The position numbers and the translations under genes were made by a program. 64,000 nt of DNA, from contig NC_015556.1 in NCBI RefSeq assembly GCF_000213805.1, positions 1,736,001 to 1,800,000 on the forward strand, in the 5' to 3' direction. The notes below the pieces were generated by a model. The model was given only the letters and a program-made list of their open reading frames with translations. It had not been told where the DNA came from and made no database searches. The DNA comes from Pseudomonas fulva 12-X. Lineage in GTDB: Bacteria; Pseudomonadota; Gammaproteobacteria; Pseudomonadales; Pseudomonadaceae. The stretch's first letter is position 1. The number at the start of each line of letters is the position of its first letter. This document shows, in pieces, positions 35,298-44,614 of the stretch.

Positions 35298-36359
35298 TCA
35301 GGGAATCAGCTTGGCCACGCGCAGCCGCTCGAACACCGAAAAGAAAGCATCGTCGGTAGCCTGGTAATCGAGAAATCCTAACTTGCGGCTTTTAGACATG
35401 TCGGTGACCACTTCGATGGGGCGGCCCAGGTCGGCGTCGGTGTGCCAGGGCGATATAAGGCGGGTGATATCGGCTTCGGCCAGGTCGTGCTTGGCGACCA
35501 GTTCCAGCCAGGCTGCGGCGTCACCGGCCATCTGTTCTTCCAGCGGTGCGGGCTCGCCGTCGAAGGGCGCGGCTTCGAGGCCGAACCATTCGGCTATGCG
35601 CTGCCACATCCATTTCCAGCGAAACACGTCACCGTTGACGATGTTGAAGGCCTGGTTGGCCGCTGCCGGAGTGGTTGAGGCCCAGTGCAGCTGTTTGGCG
35701 AGCTGGCGGGCGTCGGTCATGTCGGTGAGGCTGTTCCACTGCACGGCCGAGCCGGGGAAGCGGAACGGGCGGCCGGTTTCCTTGCAGATGGAGGCGTAGA
35801 CGGCGAGGGTGGTCGCCATGTTCATCGCATTGCCTACCGCCACGCCGGTGACGGTGTGCGGGCGGTGCACGCTCCAGGTGAAGCCGTCACGCTCGGCGGC
35901 GGCGAACACTTCGTCTTCCTGGGCGTAATAGAAATTCTCCACATCCAGACGGCCCTGCTCTTCGCGGAACGGGGTTTGCGGCAGCACGCCCTTGCCATAA
36001 GCCTCGAACGGGCCAAGGTAGTGTTTGAGGCCGGTGACCAGAGCCACGTGCTTGACGCTGCCCGCCGGGCGCAGGGCGTCGAGCAGGTTGCGGACCATCG
36101 CTGCGTTGACGCGGATATTTTCCGCCTCGGTGGCCTGGCGTGCCCAAGTGGTCAGGAACACGTGGGTCGGCTTCAGGTCTTCGAGGGCGCCTGCCAGCGA
36201 AGCGGGGTCGAGCAGGTCGGCGGCCAGCGGCGTGACGTTCTCGGCCGTGCCCGGCTTGCGAGCCAGGCCGGTGACCTGCCAACCCTGTTGGACCAGCAGG
36301 CGCGCGGTGGCGCTGCCGACGATACCGCTGGCGCCGACGACCAGTGCGTGGTGTGCCAT
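35298..36359 (-). CDS. PRISE-type NAD(P)-dependent enone reductase
   Basis: A 353-aa short-chain dehydrogenase. The Rossmann motif GASGIVGSATARLL at about 9-22 and the conserved NFYYAQEDEVF (about 142-152, the modified YxxxK-region of this class) place it with progesterone 5-beta-reductase/iridoid synthase-like (PRISE) enzymes, which reduce the carbon-carbon double bond of enones. HRPHTVTGVAVGNAMN follows. Substrate in bacteria is unknown. ATG 36359 is used rather than a much longer open frame upstream that overlaps the divergent regulator. The HxlR regulator starts 88 bases away on the other strand. Confidence 0.85.
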   Translation of the reverse strand: MAHHALVVGASGIVGSATARLLVQQGWQVTGLARKPGTAENVTPLAADLLDPASLAGALEDLKPTHVFLTTWARQATEAENIRVNAAMVRNLLDALRPAGSVKHVALVTGLKHYLGPFEAYGKGVLPQTPFREEQGRLDVENFYYAQEDEVFAAAERDGFTWSVHRPHTVTGVAVGNAMNMATTLAVYASICKETGRPFRFPGSAVQWNSLTDMTDARQLAKQLHWASTTPAAANQAFNIVNGDVFRWKWMWQRIAEWFGLEAAPFDGEPAPLEEQMAGDAAAWLELVAKHDLAEADITRLISPWHTDADLGRPIEVVTDMSKSRKLGFLDYQATDDAFFSVFERLRVAKLIP

Positions 36360-36446
36360 GAATCTATTCCTCCACAAGAACGAGTATTGGCACCATAGCG
36401 ACGCTGCAGACTCAAACCAAGACGGCACCAAAAGGTAACCACCCCG

Positions 36447-36827
36447 ATGCAACCCGGCACTCCCGATGAACAATGGCGCGAAGACTGCGCGCCGCGACGC
36501 GTACTCGAACTGTTCGCCACCAAGTGGACGAGCATGATTCTGCACACCCTGCATGCCCGCCACGGCGGCACCGCCCGCACCGGGGTGCTGCACCGCAGCC
36601 TGCCCGGCATCTCCAAGAAGATGCTGGTGCAGACCCTGCGCGAACTGGAGGCCAGCGGCCTGATCGACCGCCAGGTACACGACAGCGTACCGCCCACGGT
36701 GGACTACTCACTGACCGAGCTTGGCCAACGTCTGGTCGAGCCCATCGAGCTGATCTACGGCTGGGCCCGCGACAATGCGCCGGCGCTCGATGCGTTGCAG
36801 CCGAGGCAGACGTCGCGTAGGCGGTGA
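36447..36827 (+). CDS. HxlR family transcriptional regulator
   Basis: A 126-aa winged-helix regulator of the HxlR type. CAPRRVLELFATKWTSMILHTL (about 14-35) starts the domain with the single typical N-terminal Cys at C14, sometimes redox- or aldehyde-sensitive in this family; the recognition region is SLPGISKKMLVQTLRELEASGLI followed by the wing VPPTVDYSLTELGQ. AAAGG precedes the ATG. It is divergent from the enone reductase, the usual arrangement for HxlR control of its neighbour. Confidence 0.9.
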   Translation: MQPGTPDEQWREDCAPRRVLELFATKWTSMILHTLHARHGGTARTGVLHRSLPGISKKMLVQTLRELEASGLIDRQVHDSVPPTVDYSLTELGQRLVEPIELIYGWARDNAPALDALQPRQTSRRR

Positions 36828-37011
36828 GAACGCCTTGCAGGCAGCGCTCGCTGCTTGAGGAAAGATGCTCGCAATAGCCATTAACGGGTATTAATCGGTA
36901 AGCCTGCGCTGGCATGATTCGCCTGCTGGACAGGTTAGCCGCGCTGCCGATTCGATGGCTCAGCGAACCCATCATCTGCCGCCAGCGGCATCCGACTTAG
37001 GAGTGCAGTGC

Positions 37012-37545
37012 TTGAAGGCGCTGATCGTTATCGACGTACAAGAGGGGCTCTTTGGCCCTGAGCCCAAGCCCGCCTTTTCCAGCGACATCATCGCGCGGAT
37101 CAATACGCTCACTCAGCGTGCCCGGCAGCACGGCGTTCCGGTGATTTTCGTGCAGCACGAGGCCACGACCGGGGAGCACTTCACCTACGGGAGCGAGGCG
37201 TGGCAGCTCGCTTCTGGTCTCGCCACGCATGAACGCGACAGTTTCGTGCGTAAAACCACGCCCGATTCATTCCTGCGCACCGACCTGGAGGTAGTGCTCA
37301 AGCAGGCCGGTGTTTCGCAGGTCATCGTCTGTGGTTACGCCACCGAGTTCTGTGTCGACACCACGGTTCGCCGCGCGGCAGGCCTGGGCTTCGAGGTGAT
37401 CCTGATAAGTGACGCCCACACCACCCACGACAAGCCCCACGCCAGCGCCGCCGATATCATTGCCCACCACACTGCGACCTTGCCGAGCATCAGAAGCTTT
37501 GGCGTGCAGATCTCGGCGCAGGAAAGCACAGCGGTGGTTTTCTAA
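37012..37545 (+). CDS. Isochorismatase-like cysteine hydrolase
   Basis: A 177-aa hydrolase of the isochorismatase superfamily. The catalytic triad is visible: D8 (LIVIDVQ), a Lys near 83 (SFVRKTTPDSF) and Cys near 112 (ATEFCVDTTVRRAAGLGF). The family includes amidases such as nicotinamidase; the exact substrate is not shown by context. The TTG at 37012 is chosen because TAGGAG lies 8 bases upstream and the domain starts right away; the longer frame from 36955 is not needed. Convergent with the SulP gene. Confidence 0.85.
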   Translation: MKALIVIDVQEGLFGPEPKPAFSSDIIARINTLTQRARQHGVPVIFVQHEATTGEHFTYGSEAWQLASGLATHERDSFVRKTTPDSFLRTDLEVVLKQAGVSQVIVCGYATEFCVDTTVRRAAGLGFEVILISDAHTTHDKPHASAADIIAHHTATLPSIRSFGVQISAQESTAVVF

Positions 37546-37560
37546 CTAGCGTTGAGCCTA

Positions 37561-39006
37561 TCAACCCGCCTGCATCCCCGCCCGCTTTAGCAATTGCTTG
37601 CAGCGCTCGGACAGGTGCACCACGCGCAGGTGTTTGCCGGCCTTGGTGTAGCGTTCGCGCAGGGTCATCAGGGCGGCGATGGCCGAGTAGTCGACGAAGC
37701 TCAGGTGGCGGCAGTCGATGGTCACGTGTTCGGGGTCGTTGGCGGTGTCGAACTGGTTGAGGAACTGCGTGGTGGAGGCGAAGAACAGTGTGCCCCAGGG
37801 CACGTAGCGCTTGCTGCCGTCGGCTTCCAGGTGGGTTTCGGCGTGCAGGTCGCGGGCATGCTGCCAGGCGAAGTTCAGGGCGGCGATGACGATGCCGCAC
37901 GACACCGCCACGGCCAGGTCGGTGAACACAGTGATGATGGTCACGGCGACGATCACCAGCACGTCGTTGAGCGGCACCTTGCCAAGCACGCGCAGCGAGG
38001 CCCAGGCGAAGGTCTGCTGGGCGACCACGAACATCACGCCGACCAGGGCCGCCAGGGGAATCAGCTCGATCAGCGGCGACAGGAACAGGATATAGAGCAG
38101 GATCATCCCCCCGGCGACGACGCCGGACAGTCGGCCCCGGCCGCCTGAGCTGAGGTTGATCATGGTCTGACCGATCATCGCGCAGCCGCCCATGCCGCCG
38201 CACATGCCCGAGGCGATGTTGGCCGCGCCCAGGGCCACGCATTCGCGATCCGGGTGGCCGCGGCTTTCGGTGATCTCGTCGGTGAGGTTGAGGGTCAGCA
38301 GGGTTTCCAGCAGGCCGACCATGGCCATCAAGACCGCGTAAGGCAGGATGATCTTCAGGGTTTCCAGGCTCCAGGGGATCTGCGGCAGCGCCGGCACCGG
38401 CATGTTGCCGGCGATCTTGGCCATGTCGCCCAGGGTGTGGGTGGGCAGGTGCAGGAAGTAGGTGAGCAGGCCGACACTGAGGATCGCGGCGAGCGCCGGC
38501 GGGATCACCTTGGTCAGGCGCGGCAGGATGTAGACGATGGCCATGGTCAGCGCCACCAGGCCGAGCATCAGGTATAGGGCCTTGCCCTCGATCCAGCGGC
38601 CGTCGTGCTGGAAGTGTTCCAGTTGCGCCAGGGCGATGACGATGGCCAGACCGTTGACGAAACCGAGCATCACCGGGTGCGGCACCATGCGTACCAGCTT
38701 GCCCAGGCGCAGCAGTCCGAAGGCCGTCATGATCAGACCGCTGAGTAGCACGGTGGCCAGCAGGTATTCGACGCCGTGCTGCACCACCAGGGCGACGATC
38801 ACTACCGCCATGGAACCCGCCGCACCGGAGATCATGCCCGGGCGGCCGCCGAACAGCGCAGTGATCAGGCAGATGAAGAAGGCGCCGTACAGGCCCATCA
38901 GTGGGTTGACCTGGGCCACCAGGGCGAAGGCGATGCATTCGGGCACCAGCGCGAACGAGGACGTGAGACCGGCCAGGATGTCGGCGCGCAGACGGGCGAT
39001 TTTCAT
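37561..39006 (-). CDS. SulP family anion permease with STAS domain
   Basis: A 481-aa inner-membrane transporter. The N-terminal part opens with LRADILAGLTSSFALVPECIAFAL (SulP signature region), followed by about ten to twelve membrane segments, and a C-terminal STAS domain at about 385-475 (HVTIDCRHLSFVDYSAIAAL). SulP proteins carry sulfate, bicarbonate or dicarboxylates. ATG 39006 follows AGGTAACCC. No carbonic anhydrase or sulfur gene is adjacent, so the ion is not assigned. Confidence 0.9.
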   Translation of the reverse strand: MKIARLRADILAGLTSSFALVPECIAFALVAQVNPLMGLYGAFFICLITALFGGRPGMISGAAGSMAVVIVALVVQHGVEYLLATVLLSGLIMTAFGLLRLGKLVRMVPHPVMLGFVNGLAIVIALAQLEHFQHDGRWIEGKALYLMLGLVALTMAIVYILPRLTKVIPPALAAILSVGLLTYFLHLPTHTLGDMAKIAGNMPVPALPQIPWSLETLKIILPYAVLMAMVGLLETLLTLNLTDEITESRGHPDRECVALGAANIASGMCGGMGGCAMIGQTMINLSSGGRGRLSGVVAGGMILLYILFLSPLIELIPLAALVGVMFVVAQQTFAWASLRVLGKVPLNDVLVIVAVTIITVFTDLAVAVSCGIVIAALNFAWQHARDLHAETHLEADGSKRYVPWGTLFFASTTQFLNQFDTANDPEHVTIDCRHLSFVDYSAIAALMTLRERYTKAGKHLRVVHLSERCKQLLKRAGMQAG

Positions 39007-39408
39007 GGGTTACCTGAATCGAGCAAGACGGACGCCCGGCAGGAGGCGGGGCGTAATAGGGCCTGTGCGGCCTTGGAATTGGAAGGCCTGCGATGGTAAG
39101 GAATCGCCACCGCGAAGGCCAGTGCCGGGGGATATGACCGGCATTGGCTGTCCGGGTTTCGCTGCGCTCTACGCCGGGCTACGGCACGAGGTCGTGTACC
39201 GGTAGCCTGGGTTGAGCAACGCGATACCCAGGGTCTTGGCCGACGTAAATAGCAGCGCTGCCCGCGCCCTGCGACAACCAACCTACTCGGCAAAATGTGG
39301 CCTGGCTGGCTTTTGGAGCGACCAATAGGTCTAATTACCCTTTTTCTCGGGCGGGAAATCGGCAGTAAACTCTCGCCTGCCCAAAAAAACGATGACGAGG
39401 TAAACACG
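39007..39408. other. Divergent intergenic region with dispersed inverted repeats
   Basis: A 402-base gap between sulP and fabV. It contains a REP-like stretch (39151-39179, TCCGGGTTTCGCTGCGCTCT then ACGCCGGG) and an inverted repeat CCTGGGT/ACCCAGG (39206-39232). Promoter elements for either gene could not be placed with confidence. Confidence 0.4.
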
Positions 39409-40617
39409 TTGATTATTCACCCTAAAGTTCGTGGCTTCATCTGTACCACCACCCACCCGCTGGGTTGCGAGCGCAACGTGGCCGAGCAGATCGAGGCGAC
39501 ACGCAAACTGGGCGTGCGTAATGACGGTCCGAAAAAGGTGCTGGTGATCGGTGCTTCCAGCGGCTACGGCCTGGCGGCGCGTATCACTGCCGCGTTCGGC
39601 TTTGGCGCCGATACCCTGGGCGTGTTCTTCGAGAAGCCGGGCACCGAAACCAAGGCCGGCACCGCTGGCTGGTACAACTCGGCAGCGTTCGACAAGTTCG
39701 CCAAGGCCGAAGGCCTGTACAGCAAGTCGATCAACGGCGACGCCTTCTCCGATGAAGCCCGCGCCAAGGTCATCGAGCTGATCAAGAACGAGATGGGCGG
39801 CAAGGTCGACCTGATCGTCTACTCCCTGGCCTCGCCGGTGCGCAAGCTGCCGCAGACCGGTGAAGTGGTCCGTTCGGCGCTCAAGCCGATCGGCCAGCCC
39901 TACAAGTCGACCGCCATCGATACCAACAAGGACGTGATCATCGAGGCGTCCATCGAGCCGGCTACCGAGCAGGAAATTGCCGACACCGTGACCGTCATGG
40001 GCGGCCAGGACTGGCAGCTGTGGATCGACGCCCTGGCTGGCGCCAACGTGCTGGCCGAAGGCGCGCGTACCGTGGCGTTCAGCTACATCGGCACGGAAAT
40101 CACCTGGCCGATCTACTGGCACGGCGCCTTGGGCAAGGCCAAGCAGGATCTGGACGAAACCGCCCTGCGCCTGGACAAGAAACTGTCTGGCGAAGTCAAA
40201 GGCGGTGCCAACGTGGCAGTGCTAAAGTCGGTGGTCACTCAGGCCAGCTCGGCCATCCCAGTGATGCCACTGTACCTGTCGATGGTCTTCAAGATCATGC
40301 AGGAAAAGGGCGTTCACGAAGGCACCCAGGACCAGCTCGACCGCATGTTCCGTGACCGCCTGTACCGCGCCGACGGCGCTCCTGCCGAAGTCGACGAAAA
40401 ATCCCGCCTGCGCCTGGACGACTGGGAACTGCGCGACGACGTACAGGACGCCTGCAAGGCCATGTGGCCACAGGTGACCACCGAGAACCTGTTCGAAATG
40501 ACCGACTATGCCGGTTACAAGAAGCAGTTCCTCAACCTGTTCGGCTTCGAGCGCAGCGACGTGGACTACGACGCCGATGTAGCCACCGATGTGCAGTTCG
40601 ACGTGGTGCAGCTGTAA
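39409..40617 (+). CDS. fabV: Trans-2-enoyl-ACP/CoA reductase FabV
   Basis: A 402-aa enoyl reductase of the FabV class, which catalyses the last step of fatty-acid elongation with NADH and is known for triclosan insensitivity. Visible features are the N-terminal [17 protein letters not shown], the NADH-binding [16 protein letters not shown] (about 44-59) and the active-site Y-x8-K (Y236 to K245, [10 protein letters not shown]). The start is TTG 39409 behind GACGAGG; no ATG fits the conserved N-terminus. It is a single-gene unit closed by a terminator. Confidence 0.95.
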   Translation: MIIHPKVRGFICTTTHPLGCERNVAEQIEATRKLGVRNDGPKKVLVIGASSGYGLAARITAAFGFGADTLGVFFEKPGTETKAGTAGWYNSAAFDKFAKAEGLYSKSINGDAFSDEARAKVIELIKNEMGGKVDLIVYSLASPVRKLPQTGEVVRSALKPIGQPYKSTAIDTNKDVIIEASIEPATEQEIADTVTVMGGQDWQLWIDALAGANVLAEGARTVAFSYIGTEITWPIYWHGALGKAKQDLDETALRLDKKLSGEVKGGANVAVLKSVVTQASSAIPVMPLYLSMVFKIMQEKGVHEGTQDQLDRMFRDRLYRADGAPAEVDEKSRLRLDDWELRDDVQDACKAMWPQVTTENLFEMTDYAGYKKQFLNLFGFERSDVDYDADVATDVQFDVVQL

Positions 40618-40638
40618 TCGAGTCGTATCGACGGCATG

Positions 40639-40669
40639 TAAAAAGGGGCGCCTCGGCGTCCCTTTTTAT
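40639..40669 (+). terminator. fabV terminator
   Basis: AAAAAGGGGCGCC, loop TC, GGCGTCCCTTTTTATT, 22 bases past the fabV stop; it can also serve the convergent oxidoreductase gene. Confidence 0.85.
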
Positions 40670-40686
40670 TACCTGCTCGCTGCGTA

Positions 40687-41793
40687 TCAGCTCACCGGCT
40701 CGGTGGTGTTGACGTACTCCGGCACCTTCGCCAGCGGCAAGCGGCGAGCCTGCTCTACACTGACGCCCGGGCGCTTGGGCAGCGGGTCGAGGCGCTGGGG
40801 CTGGCCGGTTGCCAGGGCACGTTCGATCGCCTCAAGCACCCGCACGTCGCGCCAGCCCTCGTCGCCGTCAGGCTCCGGCTCGCGGTTCTGCAGGATGCAG
40901 TCGGAGAAGTACTGGGTTTCCCCGGCGAACTGGTCGACCACCGGATGCTCGTGCTCGGTGGTTTTGCCGCCGATGGTGGCGCGGTAGCTGACCGCCGTGC
41001 CCTCGCCGAAGCCGAAGCAGGGTGAGGCCTCGAACTCGCCCTTGGTGCCCAGTATCTGGAAGCGCTCGGTGTAGGGCAGGCTGTAGCTGACGGTGAATGT
41101 GGCCATGCGCTCTTCGGCAAAACGCATCGTCACTGCCACGGTGTCCGGCGTGTTGATTTCCCGGCCAGGGGTTTGCACGGCCACGGCGCGCACTTCCAGC
41201 GGCTCGTCATCGAATAGGTTGCGCACGGCGTTGATTGGATACGGGCCCATGTCGGTCACCGGGCCGGCCCAGTAGCCGCTCTGCATGCGGTGGTTGGCCG
41301 GGTCGACTGTCTGTGTGAATGTCGCGCTGAAAAGCCGTGGGTCGCCGATATCGCCGGCGCGAACGCGATGGATCATCTCCACGGTGCCGGGCTCGAAGTG
41401 CAGGCGATAGGCGATCATCAGCTTGGCGCCCGAGCGCTCGGCCGCCGCGGTTATGGCCTGGCAGTCTTCCTGGCTGATGTCCATGGGTTTTTCCAGCAGC
41501 ACATGGATGCCGGCATCCAGCGCCGGCTCGGCGAATTCGCGGTGGCGGAAGTTCGGTGTGGCCAGGTAGATGGCGTCGATCTCGCCGGAGGCGAGCAGGG
41601 TGGAGAACTCTTCGTAGCGGTAGCTCTTGATGTTGTAGAGCTTGGCCAGCTTGTCGGCCTTGATCGGATCGCCGGTTACCAGTGCGGTGATCACCGAGTT
41701 GTCGGTCTGGCCCACGCCGGGCATGAACGCCCCCTGGGAAATCCAGCCACCACCGACCACTGCGTAACGAACCTTGCCTTGAGCATCGGGCAT
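40687..41793 (-). CDS. Gfo/Idh/MocA family oxidoreductase
   Basis: A 368-aa NAD(P)-dependent sugar-type dehydrogenase. The Rossmann motif VRYAVVGGGWISQGAF is at about 8-23, and the EKP motif (HVLLEKPMDIS, about 98-108) is intact. The C-terminal beta-sheet domain includes DMGPYPINAVRNLF. From sequence it resembles glucose-fructose oxidoreductase or 1,5-anhydrofructose reductase-like members, but the substrate is unknown. ATG 41793 is chosen (GAGGAG upstream); an open frame continues to 41958 without support. It stands alone. Confidence 0.87.
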   Translation of the reverse strand: MPDAQGKVRYAVVGGGWISQGAFMPGVGQTDNSVITALVTGDPIKADKLAKLYNIKSYRYEEFSTLLASGEIDAIYLATPNFRHREFAEPALDAGIHVLLEKPMDISQEDCQAITAAAERSGAKLMIAYRLHFEPGTVEMIHRVRAGDIGDPRLFSATFTQTVDPANHRMQSGYWAGPVTDMGPYPINAVRNLFDDEPLEVRAVAVQTPGREINTPDTVAVTMRFAEERMATFTVSYSLPYTERFQILGTKGEFEASPCFGFGEGTAVSYRATIGGKTTEHEHPVVDQFAGETQYFSDCILQNREPEPDGDEGWRDVRVLEAIERALATGQPQRLDPLPKRPGVSVEQARRLPLAKVPEYVNTTEPVS

Positions 41794-41998
41794 ATCATCG
41801 ACTCCTCTGCAACGCCGAACTGCATTGTTCAGCTTGTTATTAGATCGGCAGGTCAGGCTAGACGAAGTTCCGGCAAAGCGCCTGCCGGTCGGCGTTTGCA
41901 CGCTGTTGGCAGCGGTCGTGAAATCATCGCGGCGATCCGTGGTCTGTATGCGCGGCACGCCGTCCGGCGCAGCTGTCTGCCGTTAATGGAGCGCGTTG

Positions 41999-42376
41999 AT
42001 GAAAGCCCTGATCCCAAGCCTGTTGCTGGTCGCCGCCTTGCCGACCCTGGCCGACCAATCAGCCAACCCCTTGTGCGACGCGAAGGCCGCGAACATCGAA
42101 AAGCAGCTGCAGGCGGCCTGGGCCGAAGGCCGCGCGGAAAAGGCCAAGGGCCTTAGCGCGGCGTTGGACGGCGTGCGTGAGAATTGCTCGGACAAGGAGC
42201 TGATGCGCGAGCTGGAGGCCAAGGTCAACAAGGCCCGCGACGAGATACGCGAGCGCGAGGCCGACCTGCGTGAGGCCGAACTGAGCGGCGACCCGCAAAA
42301 GATCGCCAAGCGCCAGGCCAAGCTCGATGAAGCGCTGCAGGACCTCAAGGACGCGGAGGCCGCGTTCAAGCGCTGA
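41999..42376 (+). CDS. DUF1090 family periplasmic protein
   Basis: A 125-aa secreted protein of the DUF1090 (YqjC-like) family. Signal peptide 1-18 (MKALIPSLLLVAALPTLA, cleavage before DQSA). The mature part has two Cys (about C26 and C63, possible disulfide) and a long charged helix (about 70-125) likely to form a coiled coil. TGGAGCG precedes the ATG. Function unknown. A strong terminator follows. Confidence 0.85.
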   Translation: MKALIPSLLLVAALPTLADQSANPLCDAKAANIEKQLQAAWAEGRAEKAKGLSAALDGVRENCSDKELMRELEAKVNKARDEIREREADLREAELSGDPQKIAKRQAKLDEALQDLKDAEAAFKR

Positions 42377-42396
42377 TGCGCTGAAAGGTTATAAAT

Positions 42397-42432
42397 GAAA
42401 AAGCCCCGCACGATCTGCAGGGCTTTTTTGTT
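42397..42432. terminator. Bidirectional terminator
   Basis: AAAAAGCCC/GGGCTTTTTTG with an inner CGCA/TGCA pairing. It lies between the DUF1090 gene and the convergent chemoreceptor. Confidence 0.85.
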
Positions 42433-42481
42433 TTCGGTGGGCGTGAGGCTCGCCGATGGGCTTGCGCGTTGGTGTGGCGGA

Positions 42482-44425
42482 TCAGGTACGGAAGCGCCCG
42501 ACCAGGCCATTCAGCTCACCGGATAGTGCCTCCAGACGCTGCGAATCGGTGCGCGCGGAATGGGCCAGTTCCTCGACCAGCTGGGCATCGGTGTGGATCT
42601 GCGCAATGTGCCGGTTGATGTCTTCGGCCACGTGATGCTGCTCCTCGGCGGCGGTGGCGATCTGGTTGTTCTGGTCGCGGATTTCGTCCACCGAAGCGCG
42701 GATTTGCTCGAAGCTGTCACGGGCATGCTGGATGCGCTCCACGCTCTGCAGCGACATGCTCAGGCTGCTCTGCATCTGCTTGGTGACTTCCTGGGTGCGC
42801 CGCGCCAGGCCGCCGAGCAGGCCGTCGATCTCGCCGGTGGAATCCGCCGTGCGCTTGGCCAGGGCGCGCACTTCGTCGGCGACCACCGCGAAGCCGCGAC
42901 CCTGCTCACCGGCTCGAGCGGCTTCGATGGCGGCGTTGAGGGCCAGGAGGTTGGTCTGCTCGGCGATCGAGCGGATGGTGTCGAGAATCGCGTTGATGTT
43001 CTGGCTGTCCTGCTCCAGTACCTGCATGGCCTGGGCGGATTTCTGCAGGTTTTCGCTGAGCTGAGTGACGCTGCCGGTGGCTTCGTCGATCTGCTGCTGG
43101 CCGTCATGCACCTGGCGCTGGCCGGAGTCGGCGGACGAGGCGGCGTTGCTGCACGACCGGGCCACTTCGTTGGCGGTGGCGACCATCTCGTTGAAGGCGG
43201 TGGACACCAGCTCCACGGCTTCGCGCTGGCGGCCGGCGGCGTCGTTCATGTCGCGGGCCACGCGGGTGCTGGCGTCCGAGGCGGTCTGCAGGTCTGCCGA
43301 GGCGCTGCCGATGCGTTGCACCAGGGTGCGGATGGCGCCGAGGAACTGGTTGAACCAGCGCGCCAGCAGGGCGGTTTCGTCGTTGCCGCGCACATCCAGG
43401 CTGCGGGTCAGGTCGCCTTCGCCCTGGGCGATGCCTTCCAGGCCGCCGGCCACGCTGCGGATCGGCTTGACGATCAGCCCGGCGAAGCTGGCGCCGACGA
43501 TGGCGAACAGCACGGCCAGCACCGCGGCGATCACGCCGATCTGCCAGGTCAGGCTGGTGGCCTTGGCCATCACTTCGCTGCGTTCGATCAGGCCGATAAA
43601 GCGCCAGCCGAGGCTTTTCGACGACCAGACGTTGGCCATGTAAGACACACCGCCAAGGTTGACTTCGACCAGACCGTTCTCGACCTTGGCCAGCTCTGCG
43701 TAGCCATCGCCCAGTTCGCTGATCAGCTTGAAGTTGTGCTCCGGGGTGCGCGGGTCGACCAGCACGTTGCCGTTGGCCTCCAGCAGCATCAGGTAGCCAC
43801 TTTCGCCAAGCTTGATCTGCTTGACCAGCTCGGTGAGCTGCTTGAGCGATACGTCTAGACCCAGCACGCCGACCGGTTGGCCCTGGGCATTGTCGATGGT
43901 GTGCACGGTGCCCATCAGCACCACGTCATCGGGCGCCCAGTAGTAGGCGGCAGTTCGCACCGTCTTGCCCGGTGCGGCCATGGCGGCCTTGTACCAGGGG
44001 CGTACGCGCGGGTCATAGCCGCTCAGCTTGGCGTCGTCCGGCCAGGAGATATAGCCGCCGTCGGTCTTGCCGATCGACAGATAGGCAGTGCTCGGATGGC
44101 TGGCGGCGAACTGGCCGAACATATCCAGAAAGGCCTTGCCTGATTCGGTCTGCGGCATATTAGCAGCATCGCTGCCGGTGTAGTTTTTCAGGCCATCCGC
44201 CGCGCGTACGGCAGGCAACTTGGCTAGGTAATCGACGTTCTGGGCGATGGCGTCGAAGAACTGGTTCATGGCGTTTTCGATCTGCCGGATTTCGCGGCTG
44301 CTGCTGTCCAGGAAGTCGTCCTGCGCCTGGCTGCGCAAATTGACCACCACCACGACGGCGACCAGCACGACGGGCACACAGGCAATGGCCGCGAAGGCCC
44401 AGGTGAGTTTCTGTTTGATGTTCAC
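42482..44425 (-). CDS. Methyl-accepting chemotaxis protein, dCache_1 amino-acid type (paralog A)
   Basis: A 647-aa chemoreceptor starting at GTG 44425 (AGGAACC upstream), matching the start of its neighbour. TM1 about 9-30, periplasmic double-Cache domain about 35-280, TM2 about 290-312, HAMP, and a signalling domain with [20 protein letters not shown]. The amino-acid-binding motif of dCache_1 receptors is complete: Y137, R142, W144, Y145 ([12 protein letters not shown]) and D191 (LGLDVSL), as in PctA-type sensors. It therefore most likely senses amino acids. Tandem with a same-length paralog upstream on the same strand. Confidence 0.93.
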   Translation of the reverse strand: MNIKQKLTWAFAAIACVPVVLVAVVVVVNLRSQAQDDFLDSSSREIRQIENAMNQFFDAIAQNVDYLAKLPAVRAADGLKNYTGSDAANMPQTESGKAFLDMFGQFAASHPSTAYLSIGKTDGGYISWPDDAKLSGYDPRVRPWYKAAMAAPGKTVRTAAYYWAPDDVVLMGTVHTIDNAQGQPVGVLGLDVSLKQLTELVKQIKLGESGYLMLLEANGNVLVDPRTPEHNFKLISELGDGYAELAKVENGLVEVNLGGVSYMANVWSSKSLGWRFIGLIERSEVMAKATSLTWQIGVIAAVLAVLFAIVGASFAGLIVKPIRSVAGGLEGIAQGEGDLTRSLDVRGNDETALLARWFNQFLGAIRTLVQRIGSASADLQTASDASTRVARDMNDAAGRQREAVELVSTAFNEMVATANEVARSCSNAASSADSGQRQVHDGQQQIDEATGSVTQLSENLQKSAQAMQVLEQDSQNINAILDTIRSIAEQTNLLALNAAIEAARAGEQGRGFAVVADEVRALAKRTADSTGEIDGLLGGLARRTQEVTKQMQSSLSMSLQSVERIQHARDSFEQIRASVDEIRDQNNQIATAAEEQHHVAEDINRHIAQIHTDAQLVEELAHSARTDSQRLEALSGELNGLVGRFRT

Positions 44426-44556
44426 GATGGTTCCTGCAGTGTCGTAAAGCGTTTTTTGGGTTTTTAAAGCTTTGAAGCAGGCAGAAGGATGACTAGCGAA
44501 TTTGTAGTCGTTGTGAACATTGAATCGGCGTGCCGGGCGCAAACTTGAGCGCCCGC

Positions 44557-44579
44557 CCGTCACGTTTCTGACGTGACGG
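44557..44579. repeat. Hairpin between the tandem receptors
   Basis: Perfect stem CCGTCACGT-TTCTG-ACGTGACGG in the 189-base gap between the two chemoreceptor genes. It lies just past the stop of the upstream receptor on the minus strand, but lacks a T tail, so it could be a weak terminator or an mRNA-stabilising hairpin. Confidence 0.6.
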
Positions 44580-44614
44580 ACAGGCGTTGAGGCGGGGATG
44601 GGGGGAGGGGCGTA

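Noticed and set aside
37490..38938. Alternate minus-strand frame of 482 codons in the SulP gene
   Set aside because: Arg, Pro and Gly-rich out-of-frame translation of the SulP gene.
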